Below are positions 32,069-42,787 of a stretch of DNA of 64,000 bases, one piece after another (position 1 is the stretch's first letter; every line of letters starts with the position of its first letter). Location of the stretch: the NCBI GenBank assembly GCA_963765285.1, contig CAVXVR010000004.1:558001-622000 (forward strand), given 5' to 3'. A program made the position numbers and the translations under genes. This stretch comes from CAVWZH01 sp963765285 (GTDB lineage: Bacteria > Acidobacteriota > Terriglobia > Terriglobales > Acidobacteriaceae). Under the pieces are notes generated by a model that worked only from the letters and a program-made list of their open reading frames with translations, made no database searches and was not told where the DNA came from.

Positions 32069-32878
32069 TTAAATCATGCTGATCGTAACCGTAACCCCTT
32101 TGCCGGCCGGAATTGTGGTCACCAGCTTGATGACGTATGGAGGTTCCTTGGTGACCCAGAAAATGCTGTGGCTCTGGTTCGCGTAATTGCCTTCTGTGTC
32201 GATCGGCCAAGCCATTATTTGTTTACCCGGTCCGGCCTCCACCAGCTCCTGCTTGCCCACCCTGATGGTTACCAGTTCCGTTTCGTCGCGATCTTCTGAC
32301 AGGGTTGGGAAGCTGGCCTTGAGGCCCTCCTTCAGAGGTAGCGCAGCCAATAGCACCCCATAGGTCCCGCCGTTGTAGTCAAAGACAGGTTCTTTCATTT
32401 CCAGTTGCCCAGTTTGAGTCTTCGCCTCATCGGCGGACTCTCCACGTCGATACTTCACGCGACCACCTTCGAAATCCCGGTGCGCCCATTCGCCGGTGTC
32501 GCTGCGCTTGAAGTCCATGGAGACCGGCGCCATGGTTTTGGGGTCAAATACATTCACATAGGTTGTCACGATGTTGTACTTGGCGTAATCGGCCATTTGG
32601 CTGCGTTTGAGCAAACGCCGGCCGTTGATATTTACCTCCGAGAGTTCGTCAGTCCAGGCGCCGACCAGGAACGGCTCTTTGCCCGGAACCTCATAAACAA
32701 TCTTCCAGGCATTTTTGTAAGGCTTGAGAAATGCCCCATCCACGCGGGGATCGCCGACCTTAAGAGTTTCCGTCGGTGTCAAAGCCGGGGATTGGCCGTG
32801 AACTGGGCTGGTAAGCGCGGCCCAGGCGACGAAGGCGAAGGCCACACAGCGGGCATACAGATTGAATCTTGAAGTCAT
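32069..32878 (-). CDS. Secreted protein of unknown function (DUF3108-like)
   Basis: 269 aa from ATG 32878 (MTSRFNLYARC), with GAGGAG upstream; the open frame continues 5' without support. Signal peptide ending at VHGQ. The mature part is beta-rich, with VGAWTDELSEVNINGRR, VYVFDPKT-like and MDFKRSDTGEWAHRDFEGG segments that resemble DUF3108 outer-membrane-associated proteins. It converges on DUF190 with only three bases between stops. Confidence 0.65.
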   Translation of the reverse strand: MTSRFNLYARCVAFAFVAWAALTSPVHGQSPALTPTETLKVGDPRVDGAFLKPYKNAWKIVYEVPGKEPFLVGAWTDELSEVNINGRRLLKRSQMADYAKYNIVTTYVNVFDPKTMAPVSMDFKRSDTGEWAHRDFEGGRVKYRRGESADEAKTQTGQLEMKEPVFDYNGGTYGVLLAALPLKEGLKASFPTLSEDRDETELVTIRVGKQELVEAGPGKQIMAWPIDTEGNYANQSHSIFWVTKEPPYVIKLVTTIPAGKGVTVTISMI

Positions 32879-33146
32879 ACGATCTCCTCTCGTCGAGGCG
32901 GTACATTTTCGTAAGCCGGGCACGGGGCTGGCTTTGTCACACAGCCGCTCGGCTATGGCTCTGTCCGTATCTGGTTTAGACTCGCATAGCTGCAAAACGA
33001 TTAGGGAGCATGAAACGCTCGCATACTCGCCGGTCCCTAGTTGCATGCCTTCCACACCATCGGTATTCTTCTTCGGCTGAAAAGGTCAGCCCTCCGCTTG
33101 ATCGATACCCATCGGCACAAGCGGGCTTGAGTTCAGAAGGTCAAAT

Positions 33147-35994
33147 ATGAATCGACGCGAATTCGTTGGCCTCGTGGGCCTCGGAGCACTCCACAAATTT
33201 GGCTTGTCCAAGTTCAACTCTGCCCTTCAAACTGGCTCGCCCGGCGCGCCGGTCGGGGCGCCGGCAGCCCAATCTAAAGCCTACGGCTCGGGTCATTTCG
33301 GCGAATGGATCACCGATCAGTTTGGCCTGCCTGCCTACCGCTACACCTGCAATCAAGTCAGCGACCCTAAAGCCGTCTCCCCGGTTCACAAACAGTGGCG
33401 CGGTGCCACCGACCATACCCACCAGGTGGGAAATGATCGCGTGGTGGCGGCGGTGTCGAACTTCGGCTATGTACAGGTGCGCCAGGACGAGGGATCGCCG
33501 AAATTTCTGAACGACTACGCCCCCGAACATGGCCTCTACGGAGCCGGAGTCGGATTTCTCAGCGATGGCAAGCAAACCCTCAGCACCTACTATCCCGGAC
33601 ACGGCGAATCCTTCGACAGAATTCTCGGCGAAGGCTACTTCAGAAAGGTCGTCAAAGGACACAACTACGAAGTCGACCAGGTGATTTTTGCCCCGTTTGG
33701 CGATGATCCGGTTTTGCTCTCCATGGTGACGATCACCAACCACGGCAGCAAGCCCGCGGATCTGCGATGGATCGAGTATTGGGGCTCACACAATTATCAG
33801 TTCTCCTACCGTTCGTGGATGCAGGCGACCGTACAACCCAAGCCGAACGCGGCCGAGCTGCGACGCGAATTCGGGGGGCGCTTCGCCCACCAGTTTAAGG
33901 TGATGCCAAAGCAGGCGGGTCTCCTCGAAACTCAGAAATTCCTTGGCCGCACGCCCCAGGACACGCAGGAGTGGGAGGAAGTTGAAGCCTACCTGAAGAA
34001 AAACCCTTCCAGTTTTCTGGGTGGGCCGTTGCCGGATTACGGGCCCGCGGCCTCGATGGAGGACCTCAAACCGCCGCCCACTTTTCTCGTTTCGCTCGAT
34101 GCTCCGGTGGATGGTTTTGCCACCGACGCCTCGTCATTCTTCGGCAGCGGCGGCATCGATAACCCTGCCGGACTGTCGGCCAAGCGCAAGGCAATTCTGA
34201 ACAACGACCTCAGTTCCACTGGCCCGGCCAGCGCGCTCTTGCTGGAACGTCATCTTGAATTGAAGCCGGAGGAGAGCCGCACGCTCTACTTTCTGTACGG
34301 CTACGCTCCGGAGGGATTTGAGGTCGACGCTCTGGTGGCGAAGTACTCCGCCGATCCGGCAAAGTTGTGGTCGAGTTCCAGCGCCTCCTGGAAGTCCGAT
34401 GGCCTTCGCTTCAGCGTGCCTACCGATCCCTGGGTAGAACGAGAAATCTCCTGGCACAACTACTACCTGCGCAGCAGCCTCACTTATGACAGCTTTTTCC
34501 GCGAACACATCATCTCGCAGGGCCACGTGTACCAGTACGTCATCGGGTTTCAGGGTGCGGCGCGCGATCCGCTGCAACACGTCCTGCCATTTATCTTCAG
34601 CAATCCAGCGTTTGTCCGGGAAGTCATTCGGTACACACTGAAGGAAATTCAGCCCGACGGGTCGATCCCCTATGGAATCGTGGGCAGCAGCGTTCCCATG
34701 CCAGTGGTTTTTCGTCCCAGCGATTTAGAGATGTGGCTGTTATGGGTTGCCAGTGAATACGTGCTGGCCGCGCGCGACAAAAGTTTTCTTGGAGAAAGGA
34801 TTCCTATCTACCCACGTCAGGAACCAAGTCCCACTGACCCTACGGTGCTCGACCTTTTGCAGCGATCTTATGTTCATCTGGTTCAGAGTATCGGCACCGG
34901 AAGGCACGGCTTAATGCGCCTCTCCAACGGAGATTGGAACGACGACATCGTGGTGGGACATGTGCCGCAGGCGCAGGCCGACGAGGTTCGGCAAGAAGGT
35001 GAAAGCGTTCTGAACGCGGCCATGGCCTGTTATGTCCTCGATTGCTACGCGCAATTGCTCGCTTATGCCGGCGACAAGCAAACCTCCAATGAAGCGCGCG
35101 CCAAGGCCGAAGCTGCAGCGGCAGGCCGTGCGGTCATGCTGGGTTGAACAATGGTTCAGCCGGGCGTGGCTTGGCGAGACCCTGGGCTGGATCGGCGAAG
35201 ACCATCTCTGGCTCGAGCCCCAGCCCTGGACGATCATCGGAGGCGCGGCCACCGCCGCTCAGCGCAAGGCCTTGGTTACCGCACTCGACCAAATGGTCCG
35301 CAAACCTTCGCCCATCGGAGCCATGATCGAGAGTCAAGGCGATCCCGCCATGGCGAGCCCCGCTGGTGTCCTGACCAACGGAGGGATTTGGCCCTCGATC
35401 AACGGAACTCTGATCTGGGCCCTGGCTTTGGTCGACGGCGCGATGGGCTGGGACGAGTGGAAAAAGAATTCGCTGGCCATGCACGCCGAGGCCTACCCCG
35501 ACATCTGGTATGGAATTTGGAGCGGCCCCGACACTTACAACTCAGTGCTGTCCAGGTATCCCGGTCAAACCATGTTCGGCGAACCCCCTTCGACGGAACA
35601 CAAAGTGCAAGCGGACCTGGGATTCAACTGGACCGACTACCCGGTCATGAACATGCACCCGCACGCCTGGCCGCTTTACAGCGCGGCCAAACTGCTGGGT
35701 GTTGAATTCGTGGCCGATGGAGTCAACTTCACTCCGAATCTTCCCATGAGGGAGTATGAATTCGCTTCCCCGCTGCTGGGATTCAAAAGAACCAGAGACG
35801 GTTACAGCGGATGGTATGCCCCAAGCACCGCGGGACGCTGGGACTTCGAAGTCCACCTCCCCGAGTCGGAAATGGCGCGGGTGCGCCAGGTGAAAGTCAA
35901 CGGGTTGGTTCGGACGATACCGGCCACCGCCGAGTTTGTCCGCTTCTCCGGCGACGTTAGCCCTGACGCGCCGCTGCGCTGGGAAATCAGCTGA
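33147..35994 (+). CDS. GH94-like glycoside phosphorylase/hydrolase with Tat-like signal (one inserted base)
   Basis: The N-terminus MNRREFVGLVGLGALH has a twin-arginine-like signal. The first 654 or so residues and the last 295 are in different frames; leaving out G35112 joins them (AKAELQRQAVRSCW) into a protein of about 948 aa. Features match the GH94/GH36-type group: an N-terminal beta-sandwich, RLSNGDWNDD with the likely catalytic Asp, and FGEPPSTEHKVQADLGFNW with MNMHPHAWPLYSA near the end. Family members use phosphate or water to cleave beta-glucosides; the substrate is not known. The break is a single-base insertion like others in this window. Confidence 0.72.
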
Positions 35995-35996
35995 AC

Positions 35997-36045
35997 GGTT
36001 TTCCGCGGTCCCGCCTCGCCGCCCCCGCGGCGACCGGAAAGCCTT
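35997..36045. terminator. Hairpin between convergent genes
   Basis: GGTTTTCCGCGGTC pairs imperfectly with GACCGGAAAGCC around an inner GCCGC/GCGGC stem. It lies between the stops of the GH94-like and FAD genes and may act as a bidirectional terminator. Confidence 0.4.
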
Positions 36046-36061
36046 GAGGCCCCCAGCCTGT

Positions 36062-37442
36062 CTAGGCACTGATGGCCGCGGGGCTGTCCTGAGTCGGCTT
36101 GATGTTGTGGTTCAGCCGGAAAAAATTGGTTGGGTCGTATTTGTTTTTCAGCACGACCAGTCGGTCATAGTTGGGCCCGTAGGCGGCACGCGCGAAGGCG
36201 TCACCCTCGTCAGCAATGTAGTTGCCGTAAGACCCCGCGACCAGAAATGGCTGCAGCCCTTCCCAGCATTCGCGTGTCCACCGGATATTCTTCTCAGCAT
36301 CCGACGGGCTCACCCAGTTCGACCAGGCAAAGAAGTTCCAGGAATGCTGACGATGTGGAAAGGCAGTGTCCGTCGGCGCGACCCGCGTCGCTGCTCCGTG
36401 CCAATGTTCTATGAACGGGGCAAAAGTGTGTGGAGAGGGACTCTTGCCAGCGTACTCCGCCAGAGCGCTTATGGCGTCATCGCTCAGTTCGCGAATGAAG
36501 TTCGACTTGACGTAAGTGTGCCGCCCCGGTGGAAAGAAGGGGTCGAACATACTTTGCAATTGGAGATAGCTCATCGGGGCAATGTTGTCGGCTATCGGCG
36601 GACCGAAGTCCCGCAAGGGCTTCAACACTTTTTCACCCTCGGGTATGCGGCCGTTGTAGCAGGCGGCAATGGCAAAAACGGAAACGCCATCTGGAAGATG
36701 AAAAGCGCCGCCTTGGGTGACTAGTTCGTCGGGACTGTTCGCAGCGTACTCACGCCAAAAATGGAGCACTTCTTTCGCCTTTGCGACCGGGTGAAACACA
36801 GCGCCAGCCAGCACGGGACCGACCTCATGGAGGCGATATTCCAACGAAGTGACGATTCCGAAATTACCGCTGCCGCCGCGTATTCCCCAAAACAGATCGG
36901 GGTTCTCTGTGGCACTCGCCGTATGCAGTTTCCCATCCGCTGTGACCACGTCCGCACTGATGACGTTATCGACCGCGAGTCCATATTTGGCGTGCAGGTG
37001 CCCCCATCCTCCGCCCAGACGTCAGGCCTGCGATACCCGTAGCAGAAACCACCCCCAGCGTCGTGGCCAATCCGAAGCCCTGGGTTTCGCGGTCGAATTC
37101 GCCCAGCTTGAGCCCGGTTTGTGCGCGCGCGGTTCGGCGGGCCGGGTCAACCCGCATGCCCTTCATGGCCGAGAGATCAACCATGAGACCACCCTCGCAA
37201 AGCGACTTGCCTGCCACGCTGTGGCCTCCGCCGCGAACCGCAACCAGCAGATCGTGCTCGTGCGCAAAACGGACGCACGCAATGACGTCCGCCGCGCCGG
37301 CGCAACGAACGATAACTGCTGGCCGTCGGTCAATCATCGCGTTGGGAATGGCCCGCGCCGTGTCATAACCCGGGGCACCGGGAAGCAGCGTCTCGCCGCG
37401 AAGGGAGTCTCGGAACTTCTGGATGGCAGATTCAGGAATCAT
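36062..37442 (-). CDS. FAD-binding (PCMH/BBE) oxidoreductase (one inserted base)
   Basis: ATG 37442. The N-terminal frame holds the FAD-binding motif AVRGGGHSVAGKS (His for covalent FAD attachment in this family) and GLATTLGVVSATGIAGLT. Leaving out the base at 37019 continues as LGGGWGHLHAKYGLAVDNV and then NPDLFWGIRGGSGNFGIVT. The C-terminus has the BBE signature AAYGPNYDRLVVLKNKYDP. The corrected protein is about 459 aa and resembles 6-hydroxy-D-nicotine oxidase and berberine-bridge-type enzymes. The substrate is unknown. No export signal was seen. Confidence 0.8.
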
Positions 37443-37532
37443 GTCGGCCTCCGGCGCGAAAAATGGTCGGCCTTGGGGTGGAGCACAAGATGCGCCGCTG
37501 CGATTGGTTTTGTCAAGCTTAGAAGGCCACGA

Positions 37533-37802
37533 TTAGCCCGAAGCAGCCATGGCCAAACGCGCTTCGGTCAGCTCGTAAGCCGACTGCAAATTCATCCAAA
37601 ACTCCGGCGAGGTGCGGAAGCGGTCCGCCAGCCGGAGGGCTGTGTCTGCGGTGATCCCGCGCTTGCCCCGGACCAGCTCGTTCAGACGGTTCGTCGAAAT
37701 CCCGAGCTCCTTCGCCAGAGTAGCCTGGGTTAGCCGCAGTGGCTTGATGTAGTCCTCCAGGAGTACTTGCCCCGGATGGGTTGTGAGTCGCTGTTTGGGC
37801 AA
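37533..37802 (-). CDS. higA: HigA-family antitoxin-like XRE regulator
   Basis: 89 aa from ATG 37802. It has the HigA/VapI pattern HPGQVLLEDYIKPLRLTQATLAKELGIS, then NRLNELVRGKRGITADTALRLADRF and PEFWMNLQSAYEL. HigA normally neutralises the HigB mRNA endonuclease encoded next to it. No HigB-like frame was found on either side: upstream only 96 bp separate it from the next gene, and downstream is the FAD oxidoreductase. It may be a solitary regulator. Confidence 0.85.
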   Translation of the reverse strand: MPKQRLTTHPGQVLLEDYIKPLRLTQATLAKELGISTNRLNELVRGKRGITADTALRLADRFRTSPEFWMNLQSAYELTEARLAMAASG

Positions 37803-37898
37803 CGTTATTTTCTCCTTCCACTATTGCACTTGCTTTCAGTCTGTCAGCCCACTACCCGGTCTGCCGATCCATTATAATTCGCTGCATTCTTGCCTAAC

Positions 37899-38654
37899 AT
37901 GCCTCCGCCCCTCGACATCCTGGCCATTGCGGCCCACCGTGACGACGTGGAACAAACCTGCGGCGGCACCATGCTCAAGATGGCACAGCGCGGCTATCGC
38001 ACGGGGATTCTCGACCTTACGCAAGGTGAGATGGGAACACGCGGCACTGCGGAAGATCGCGCGCATGAAGCGGCCGAGGCGGCGAAGATTCTCTCTGTTT
38101 CATGGCGGGACGCGCTCGACATTCCCGATGGCCGGGTCGAGAACACCTGGGAGAACCGGCTGAAAGTGGCGCGTGTGATTCGCCAGCAACGGCCGCGAGT
38201 GGTGATTCTACCTTACTGGAAAGGACGCCACCCAGACCACTACACCACCTCCACTCTCGGATACGAAGCATGCTTTCTGGCTGGACTGGCGAGATTAGCC
38301 ATCAGCCTTCAGCCCTCAGCCGTCAGCGAAAATCTCACCGGAGGTCCGCCGCCGCACCGTCCTTACAAAATCATTTACGCCACGCTCTACTACGACATCC
38401 GCCCAACGTTCGTCGTCGACATCAGCGAACAACTTGAGGCCCGATTTCAATCTGTGATGGCCTACAAATCGCAGTTCAACGATCAGGAAGCCGGCAAAGA
38501 CATTTTCCCTGCCCAGGCCGAAATCCGTTCGCGAATGGAGGCGATGGCGCGCTACTACGGCATGCTCGCCGGCGTCACTTACGCCGAACCGTTTCTGCAG
38601 AAGGAAGTCGGGTTGGTGGAGGATGTGACGCTGATTCCGGTGAAGTCGATCTGA
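37899..38654 (+). CDS. bshB1: BshB1-like bacillithiol biosynthesis / PIG-L deacetylase
   Basis: 251 aa from ATG 37899; TTG 37890 is an alternative. A TATAAT box lies at 37873-37878. Motifs are AHRDDVE (usual form AHPDDVE), GEMGTRGT and the metal ligands of GRHPDHYTTS. It would deacetylate GlcNAc-malate in bacillithiol synthesis or a related glycan. Between the middle strands there is a segment (LAISLQPSAVSENLTGG) encoded by the same TCAGC-type string found in nearby non-coding repeats, so the repeat seems to have inserted in frame. Confidence 0.82.
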   Translation: MPPPLDILAIAAHRDDVEQTCGGTMLKMAQRGYRTGILDLTQGEMGTRGTAEDRAHEAAEAAKILSVSWRDALDIPDGRVENTWENRLKVARVIRQQRPRVVILPYWKGRHPDHYTTSTLGYEACFLAGLARLAISLQPSAVSENLTGGPPPHRPYKIIYATLYYDIRPTFVVDISEQLEARFQSVMAYKSQFNDQEAGKDIFPAQAEIRSRMEAMARYYGMLAGVTYAEPFLQKEVGLVEDVTLIPVKSI

Positions 38655-38883
38655 AAAGCTGGGTGACCAGCAACCGAAGTTCGAGAAAATTCTGTCAAGC
38701 CCTCTCAGAAGTACATCCCAGGCTTAACTTGTTGAGTGCGCTGAGAATATTGTTGGCGGGCGAATGTCCCATTTACCCCTCTGAAATTGCTACACTGGAA
38801 TTAAGGGTAGGAGTTATAAAACCAGTTTTCAGTTGCCGGTTCTCGGTTCTCAGCTGCGCCTGCTGCAACTGATGCGGAAGGCC
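38655..38883. repeat. Intergenic region with a TCAG-type repeat
   Basis: The stretch CAGTTTTCAGTTGCCGG followed by TTCTCGGTTCTCAGC at about 38821-38855 is related to the repeats at 25420 and 38299. No gene seen. Confidence 0.4.
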
Positions 38884-39549
38884 TTACTTCTTCACCGCCA
38901 CCGCCACGCCGTCGCGGATGGGCAGGATGGTCGTGAATAATTCAGAAGAACTGTAGAGCAATCGATTAAATTCGAGAATGGCCTTGGTCGTGGCCTCGGT
39001 ATTTTTCTCATCGGCGACGCGGCCGCTCCACAAAACGTTGTCGGTGATAAACAGGCCGCCCTTTCGCAGTTTGGGCAAGGCGAGGCGGAAGACGCGAGGA
39101 TAGTCTTCCTTGTCGACGTCGTTAAAAATGATGTCGAACTGCTGCTTCTCTTCCGACAGTAGTTCGAGCGCGTCGCCGGTTTTCATGGTGATGCGATCAC
39201 TGACACCGGCTTTTTGAAAATAGCCACGCGCTTCGTTCGCGTTTTTAGGATCGCCGTCGGTGTAGATAACCCGGCCGCCCTCGCCCACGGCACGGGCCCA
39301 CCAGATAGTCGAGTACCCGATGGCCGAGCCCATTTCAAATATTGTTTTCGCAGCGGATATCGTGGCGAGTTGATACAGGATGCGCCCCACCGCCGGACCC
39401 ACGATCGGAATTTTTCGCTGGATGGCTTCGGCTTCCATCCCGGTAAGCACTTCGTCACGCGAGGGAAGGACGGAATACAAATAATCTTCGACCGGGGCGG
39501 CGGTGATGCCGTGCTGCCGCCAGAATGCGTTGCTGTCGTTCTTGGCCAA
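38884..39549 (-). CDS. Class I SAM-dependent O-methyltransferase
   Basis: 221 aa from ATG 39549. It matches the caffeoyl-CoA/catechol O-methyltransferase family (Methyltransf_3): IFEMGSAIGYSTIWWARA (SAM loop), VIYTDGD, FDIIFNDVDKEDYP and GGLFITDNVLWSGRV. It transfers a methyl from SAM to a hydroxyl of an unidentified substrate. Convergent with the BshB1-like gene. Confidence 0.88.
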   Translation of the reverse strand: MAKNDSNAFWRQHGITAAPVEDYLYSVLPSRDEVLTGMEAEAIQRKIPIVGPAVGRILYQLATISAAKTIFEMGSAIGYSTIWWARAVGEGGRVIYTDGDPKNANEARGYFQKAGVSDRITMKTGDALELLSEEKQQFDIIFNDVDKEDYPRVFRLALPKLRKGGLFITDNVLWSGRVADEKNTEATTKAILEFNRLLYSSSELFTTILPIRDGVAVAVKK

Positions 39550-39574
39550 ATTGAGTCTCCTGAATGCGCTGTTC

Positions 39575-40276
39575 CTACGAAATCGTCACGCCGGGCTTCA
39601 TCTCTATCACTTCCTGGTCAGGAACAAGTTTGTGCAAGGCACCGGGCCGGCCAGTCAATACGGGGAACGTCCCAAAGTGCATGGGGATAACGGTTTTGGA
39701 CTTGAGCAGCTTGCAGGCATAGGCCGCTTCCCGCGGCCCCATGGTGTAGTGGTCACCAATGGGCAGCATGGCAATCTCCGGCGCGTACAGTTCATGGATT
39801 ATTCGCATGTCGCCGAAGACATTAGTGTCGCCGGCATGATACATCTTCACGCCGTTGGAGAATTCGATGACGTAGCCGCAGGCTTCGCCGCCATAGACGA
39901 TCTGGTCGCCATCCTGAATGCCGCAGGAGTGGTCGGCGTGGACCATGGTGATCCGGACGTCGTCCACGGTCTGCGTGCCGCCCTTATTCATGGATGAAAC
40001 TTGCTTTGCCCCTTTCTTTTCCAGCCAGCCACCGAGTTCGGGAATGCCGACGATGACCGGGTTGTGCTTCCTGGCGAGTTCCACCGCGTCGGCAATATGA
40101 TCGAAGTGGCCGTGGGTGCAGAGCATCAGGTCCACTTTCTTGACGTTCTTGTCTTTCTCCGGACACATGGGGTTGCCCATGATCCAGGGATCGACAATGA
40201 TGGTTTTGCCCTCCGGCGTTTCAATCCGGAAGGCGGCGTGGCCCAGCCAGGTGAGTTTGATTCCCTTGAGTTCCAT
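39575..40276 (-). CDS. UPF0173 metal-dependent hydrolase
   Basis: 233 aa from ATG 40276. Metallo-beta-lactamase fold with LGHAAFRIETPEG, the metal motif THGHFDHIADA, VHADHS and MYHAGDTNVF, and PIGDHYTMGPREAA, as in the UPF0173 family. The substrate is unknown. It lies 25 nt upstream of the O-methyltransferase on the same strand and is probably in the same transcript. Confidence 0.9.
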   Translation of the reverse strand: MELKGIKLTWLGHAAFRIETPEGKTIIVDPWIMGNPMCPEKDKNVKKVDLMLCTHGHFDHIADAVELARKHNPVIVGIPELGGWLEKKGAKQVSSMNKGGTQTVDDVRITMVHADHSCGIQDGDQIVYGGEACGYVIEFSNGVKMYHAGDTNVFGDMRIIHELYAPEIAMLPIGDHYTMGPREAAYACKLLKSKTVIPMHFGTFPVLTGRPGALHKLVPDQEVIEMKPGVTIS

Positions 40277-40427
40277 AAGCGTTGCGATCCAGGAATTTGA
40301 GGTGAAGGGTTCATTCTAGTGATGTGCTCTCGATCCGCGCAACGCGGCCTGATCTCTGAAGCCCGGCTTCGACATGATGGCAGGAAAGATTTTTGTTTCA
40401 AGACGCTTGCAGGTAATATGAAGCGCC

Positions 40428-40994
40428 ATGAAACCACTGAAGGTCCTGATTTCGCAAGAGCAGATCGCCCGGCGCGTGGTGGCTATGGCCGCCGACATTA
40501 CCCGCGACTTTGCTGGGCAGTCGGTGATCTTTGTCGGCGTGCTCAAAGGCGCGGCGATTTTTCTGAGCGACCTGTCACGCCAGGTACAGCTTGATGCGAC
40601 GTTTGATTTTATCGGCGTCTCGAGTTACGGCAATCGGCCCAGCCCGCACGAAGAATTAACCAGCGGCTGGGATTCGACCGGTGAAGTCAAGTTGACCAAG
40701 GATGTGGATCAGTCCATGCAGGACAAGAACGTCATTCTGGTGGAAGATATTCTCGACACCGGCTTGACGCTCACAGTGTTGAAGAAGCTCATCCTGGCGC
40801 ACCAGCCGAAAGCGCTGAAGATCGCCGCGCTGCTGGACAAGCCGTCGCGCCGGAAAATGCCTATCCAGGCGGACTATGTGGGTTTCAGTATTCCCGACGA
40901 GTTCGTCGTGGGCTACGGATTGGACTATGCGGAACGCTACCGAAACTTGCCGGACATCTGCATTGTGCCGCGGCCAGAGGTGCAAGCCGGGTGA
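40428..40994 (+). CDS. hpt: Hypoxanthine phosphoribosyltransferase
   Basis: 188 aa from ATG 40428. It has the PRPP-binding motif VILVEDILDTGLT and the family sequences VGVLKGAAIFLSDL, DFIGVSSYG and DYVGFSIPDEFVVGYGLDYAERYRNL. It salvages hypoxanthine and guanine to IMP and GMP. After SSYG there is a longer than usual loop (NRPSPHEELTSGWD) before the next strand. Downstream, the phosphatase gene begins after 25 nt. Confidence 0.92.
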   Translation: MKPLKVLISQEQIARRVVAMAADITRDFAGQSVIFVGVLKGAAIFLSDLSRQVQLDATFDFIGVSSYGNRPSPHEELTSGWDSTGEVKLTKDVDQSMQDKNVILVEDILDTGLTLTVLKKLILAHQPKALKIAALLDKPSRRKMPIQADYVGFSIPDEFVVGYGLDYAERYRNLPDICIVPRPEVQAG

Positions 40995-41019
40995 TAAATC
41001 GCTGGTATGATTAAGCATT

Positions 41020-42787
41020 GTGGAGACGGCAACTGTGACCCCGGATGTGCACGCCAGAGTCGAGCCGCTGCTGCTGGAAGTGGCCGATGTGGTCAACACC
41101 ACGCTCGACCTCGACACCACGCTGCGGCGCGTGGCAGAACTGGTGCGCAAGGTCATTGAGTACGAAATTTTCGCCATTCTGCTGCTCAACGAGAAAACTC
41201 AGGAGTTGCGTTTCCGCTTTCAGGTGGGTTATCCCCCGGAAGTTGCCGAACGGTTGCGCATAAAAGTGGGCGAAGGCGTTACCGGGATCGCGGCGCAGCG
41301 GCGAGAGGCCCTGTTGATCGGCGATGTCACCGACAATCCCCAATATATTTCCGCTGTACCCAACGTGCGGTCTGAACTGGCCGTCCCACTAATCGTGAAA
41401 AACCGGTTGATCGGCGTGATGGACCTGGAAGCCCTGCAAGCCAACTACTTCACCGAAGAGCACAAGGAACTGCTCACGCTCATCGCCTCGCGCATGGCCG
41501 TGGGCATCGAAAACGCGCAGTTGCACACGCGGACCACACGCCAGGCGCGGACGTTGGTGTTGCTGAACGAGATTGCGCGCGAGCTGACCTCGATCCTGAA
41601 CCTGGATGCGCTGTTCAACCGCATCGCTGAATTGCTGAGCCGCCTGATTGACTACCAGATGTTCAGCATTCTGTTGCTCGACCCGTCGGGAGAGAAGTTG
41701 CAACACCGCTTTTCGTTGCGCTTCCGGGAAAGCATCCATCTCAAACACGAAGTCCCGCTGGGACAGGGCCTGGTCGGGTATGCCGCGCAGCAAAAGCAGG
41801 CGGTGTTGGTGCCGGATGTGAACAAAGATCCTCGTTACATCAAGCTGAATCCGGAGACCAGGTCGGAACTGGCCGTGCCCCTGATCTACAAAGACAACGT
41901 AATTGGCGTACTCGACCTGGAGCATACCCGGCGTGGCTTCTTCACGGAAGACCATAAGCGGGCTATCACGACGCTAGCGGCGCAGATCGCCATCGCCATC
42001 GAGAATGCCCGTCTCTACGAAGAAATCGCCCGGCAAGAAAAACGATTGGAGCGGGATTTGGCGCATGGCGCGGGAACTGCAATCCCGGCTATTGCCTCCG
42101 ACTCTTCCTAAGCCTCCGAATCTGGAACTGGCGGCGAAATTTGTTCCGGCACGGGCCATCGGCGGTGATTTGTACGATTTTGTGAACTACTCGCTGTCGC
42201 GTACCGCGATTGTGATCGGGGACGTCAGCGGGAAAGGCGCGCCGGCAGCCATTTATGCCGCGCTGGTGAGCGGCATTCTGCGCTCCCATGCTCCCATTGA
42301 GCCGGGGCCGGCCGAGATGTTGCGGGCGGTGAATTTTTCTTTGGGCGAGCGGCGGATCGACGCGCAGTTTGTCTCGATCATCTACGCCGTGTGGGACGAC
42401 GAGAATCGCACCTTGCAGGTGGCCAACTCCGGCCTGCCCCGCCCTCTCTACTGCCACGATGGCAAGATCGAGATCATCGAGGCCACAGGCTTGCCGCTCG
42501 GTTTGTTCGACGATGCCGACTACGACGAATTCTCCTTTAAAGCCAAGCCGGGCGACATGTTCGTTTTCTTCACCGACGGCATTCTCGACGCGCGCAACAA
42601 GGCCGGAGACATGTTCGGACGCGGCCGAGTGGAAAAGATTGTCGCGACGTGCACATCGGTGTCCGCAGCCTGCGTGGTGGATTCCCTGTTCAAGGCGGTG
42701 GAGGAATTCGCCGCGGGGGTAGAGGCCTTCGATGACCAAACTGTGGTCGCGATTCGGGTGAAAGGCGAAGCGGGAAAACGCAAGTGA
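41020..42787 (+). CDS. GAF-GAF-SpoIIE/PP2C phosphatase (one inserted base)
   Basis: Start GTG 41020 (METATVTPDVHAR); GTG 41035 is possible. Two GAF domains cover about residues 20-165 and 190-335 (each with SELAVPLI and an EN[AV]xL exit helix). Leaving out C42064 in GCGCATGG joins them to the SpoIIE domain (LAMARELQSRLLPP, AIGGDLYDF, GDVSGKGAPAAIYA, FFTDGILDARN), giving about 588 aa. This architecture occurs in RsbU/RsbP-like phosphatases that control sigma factors by dephosphorylating an anti-anti-sigma factor. No such partner is adjacent. It overlaps the start of lysA by four bases. Confidence 0.82.

Noticed and set aside
37443..37898. HigB toxin next to HigA
   Set aside because: No suitable frame upstream or downstream; only the antitoxin-like gene is present.
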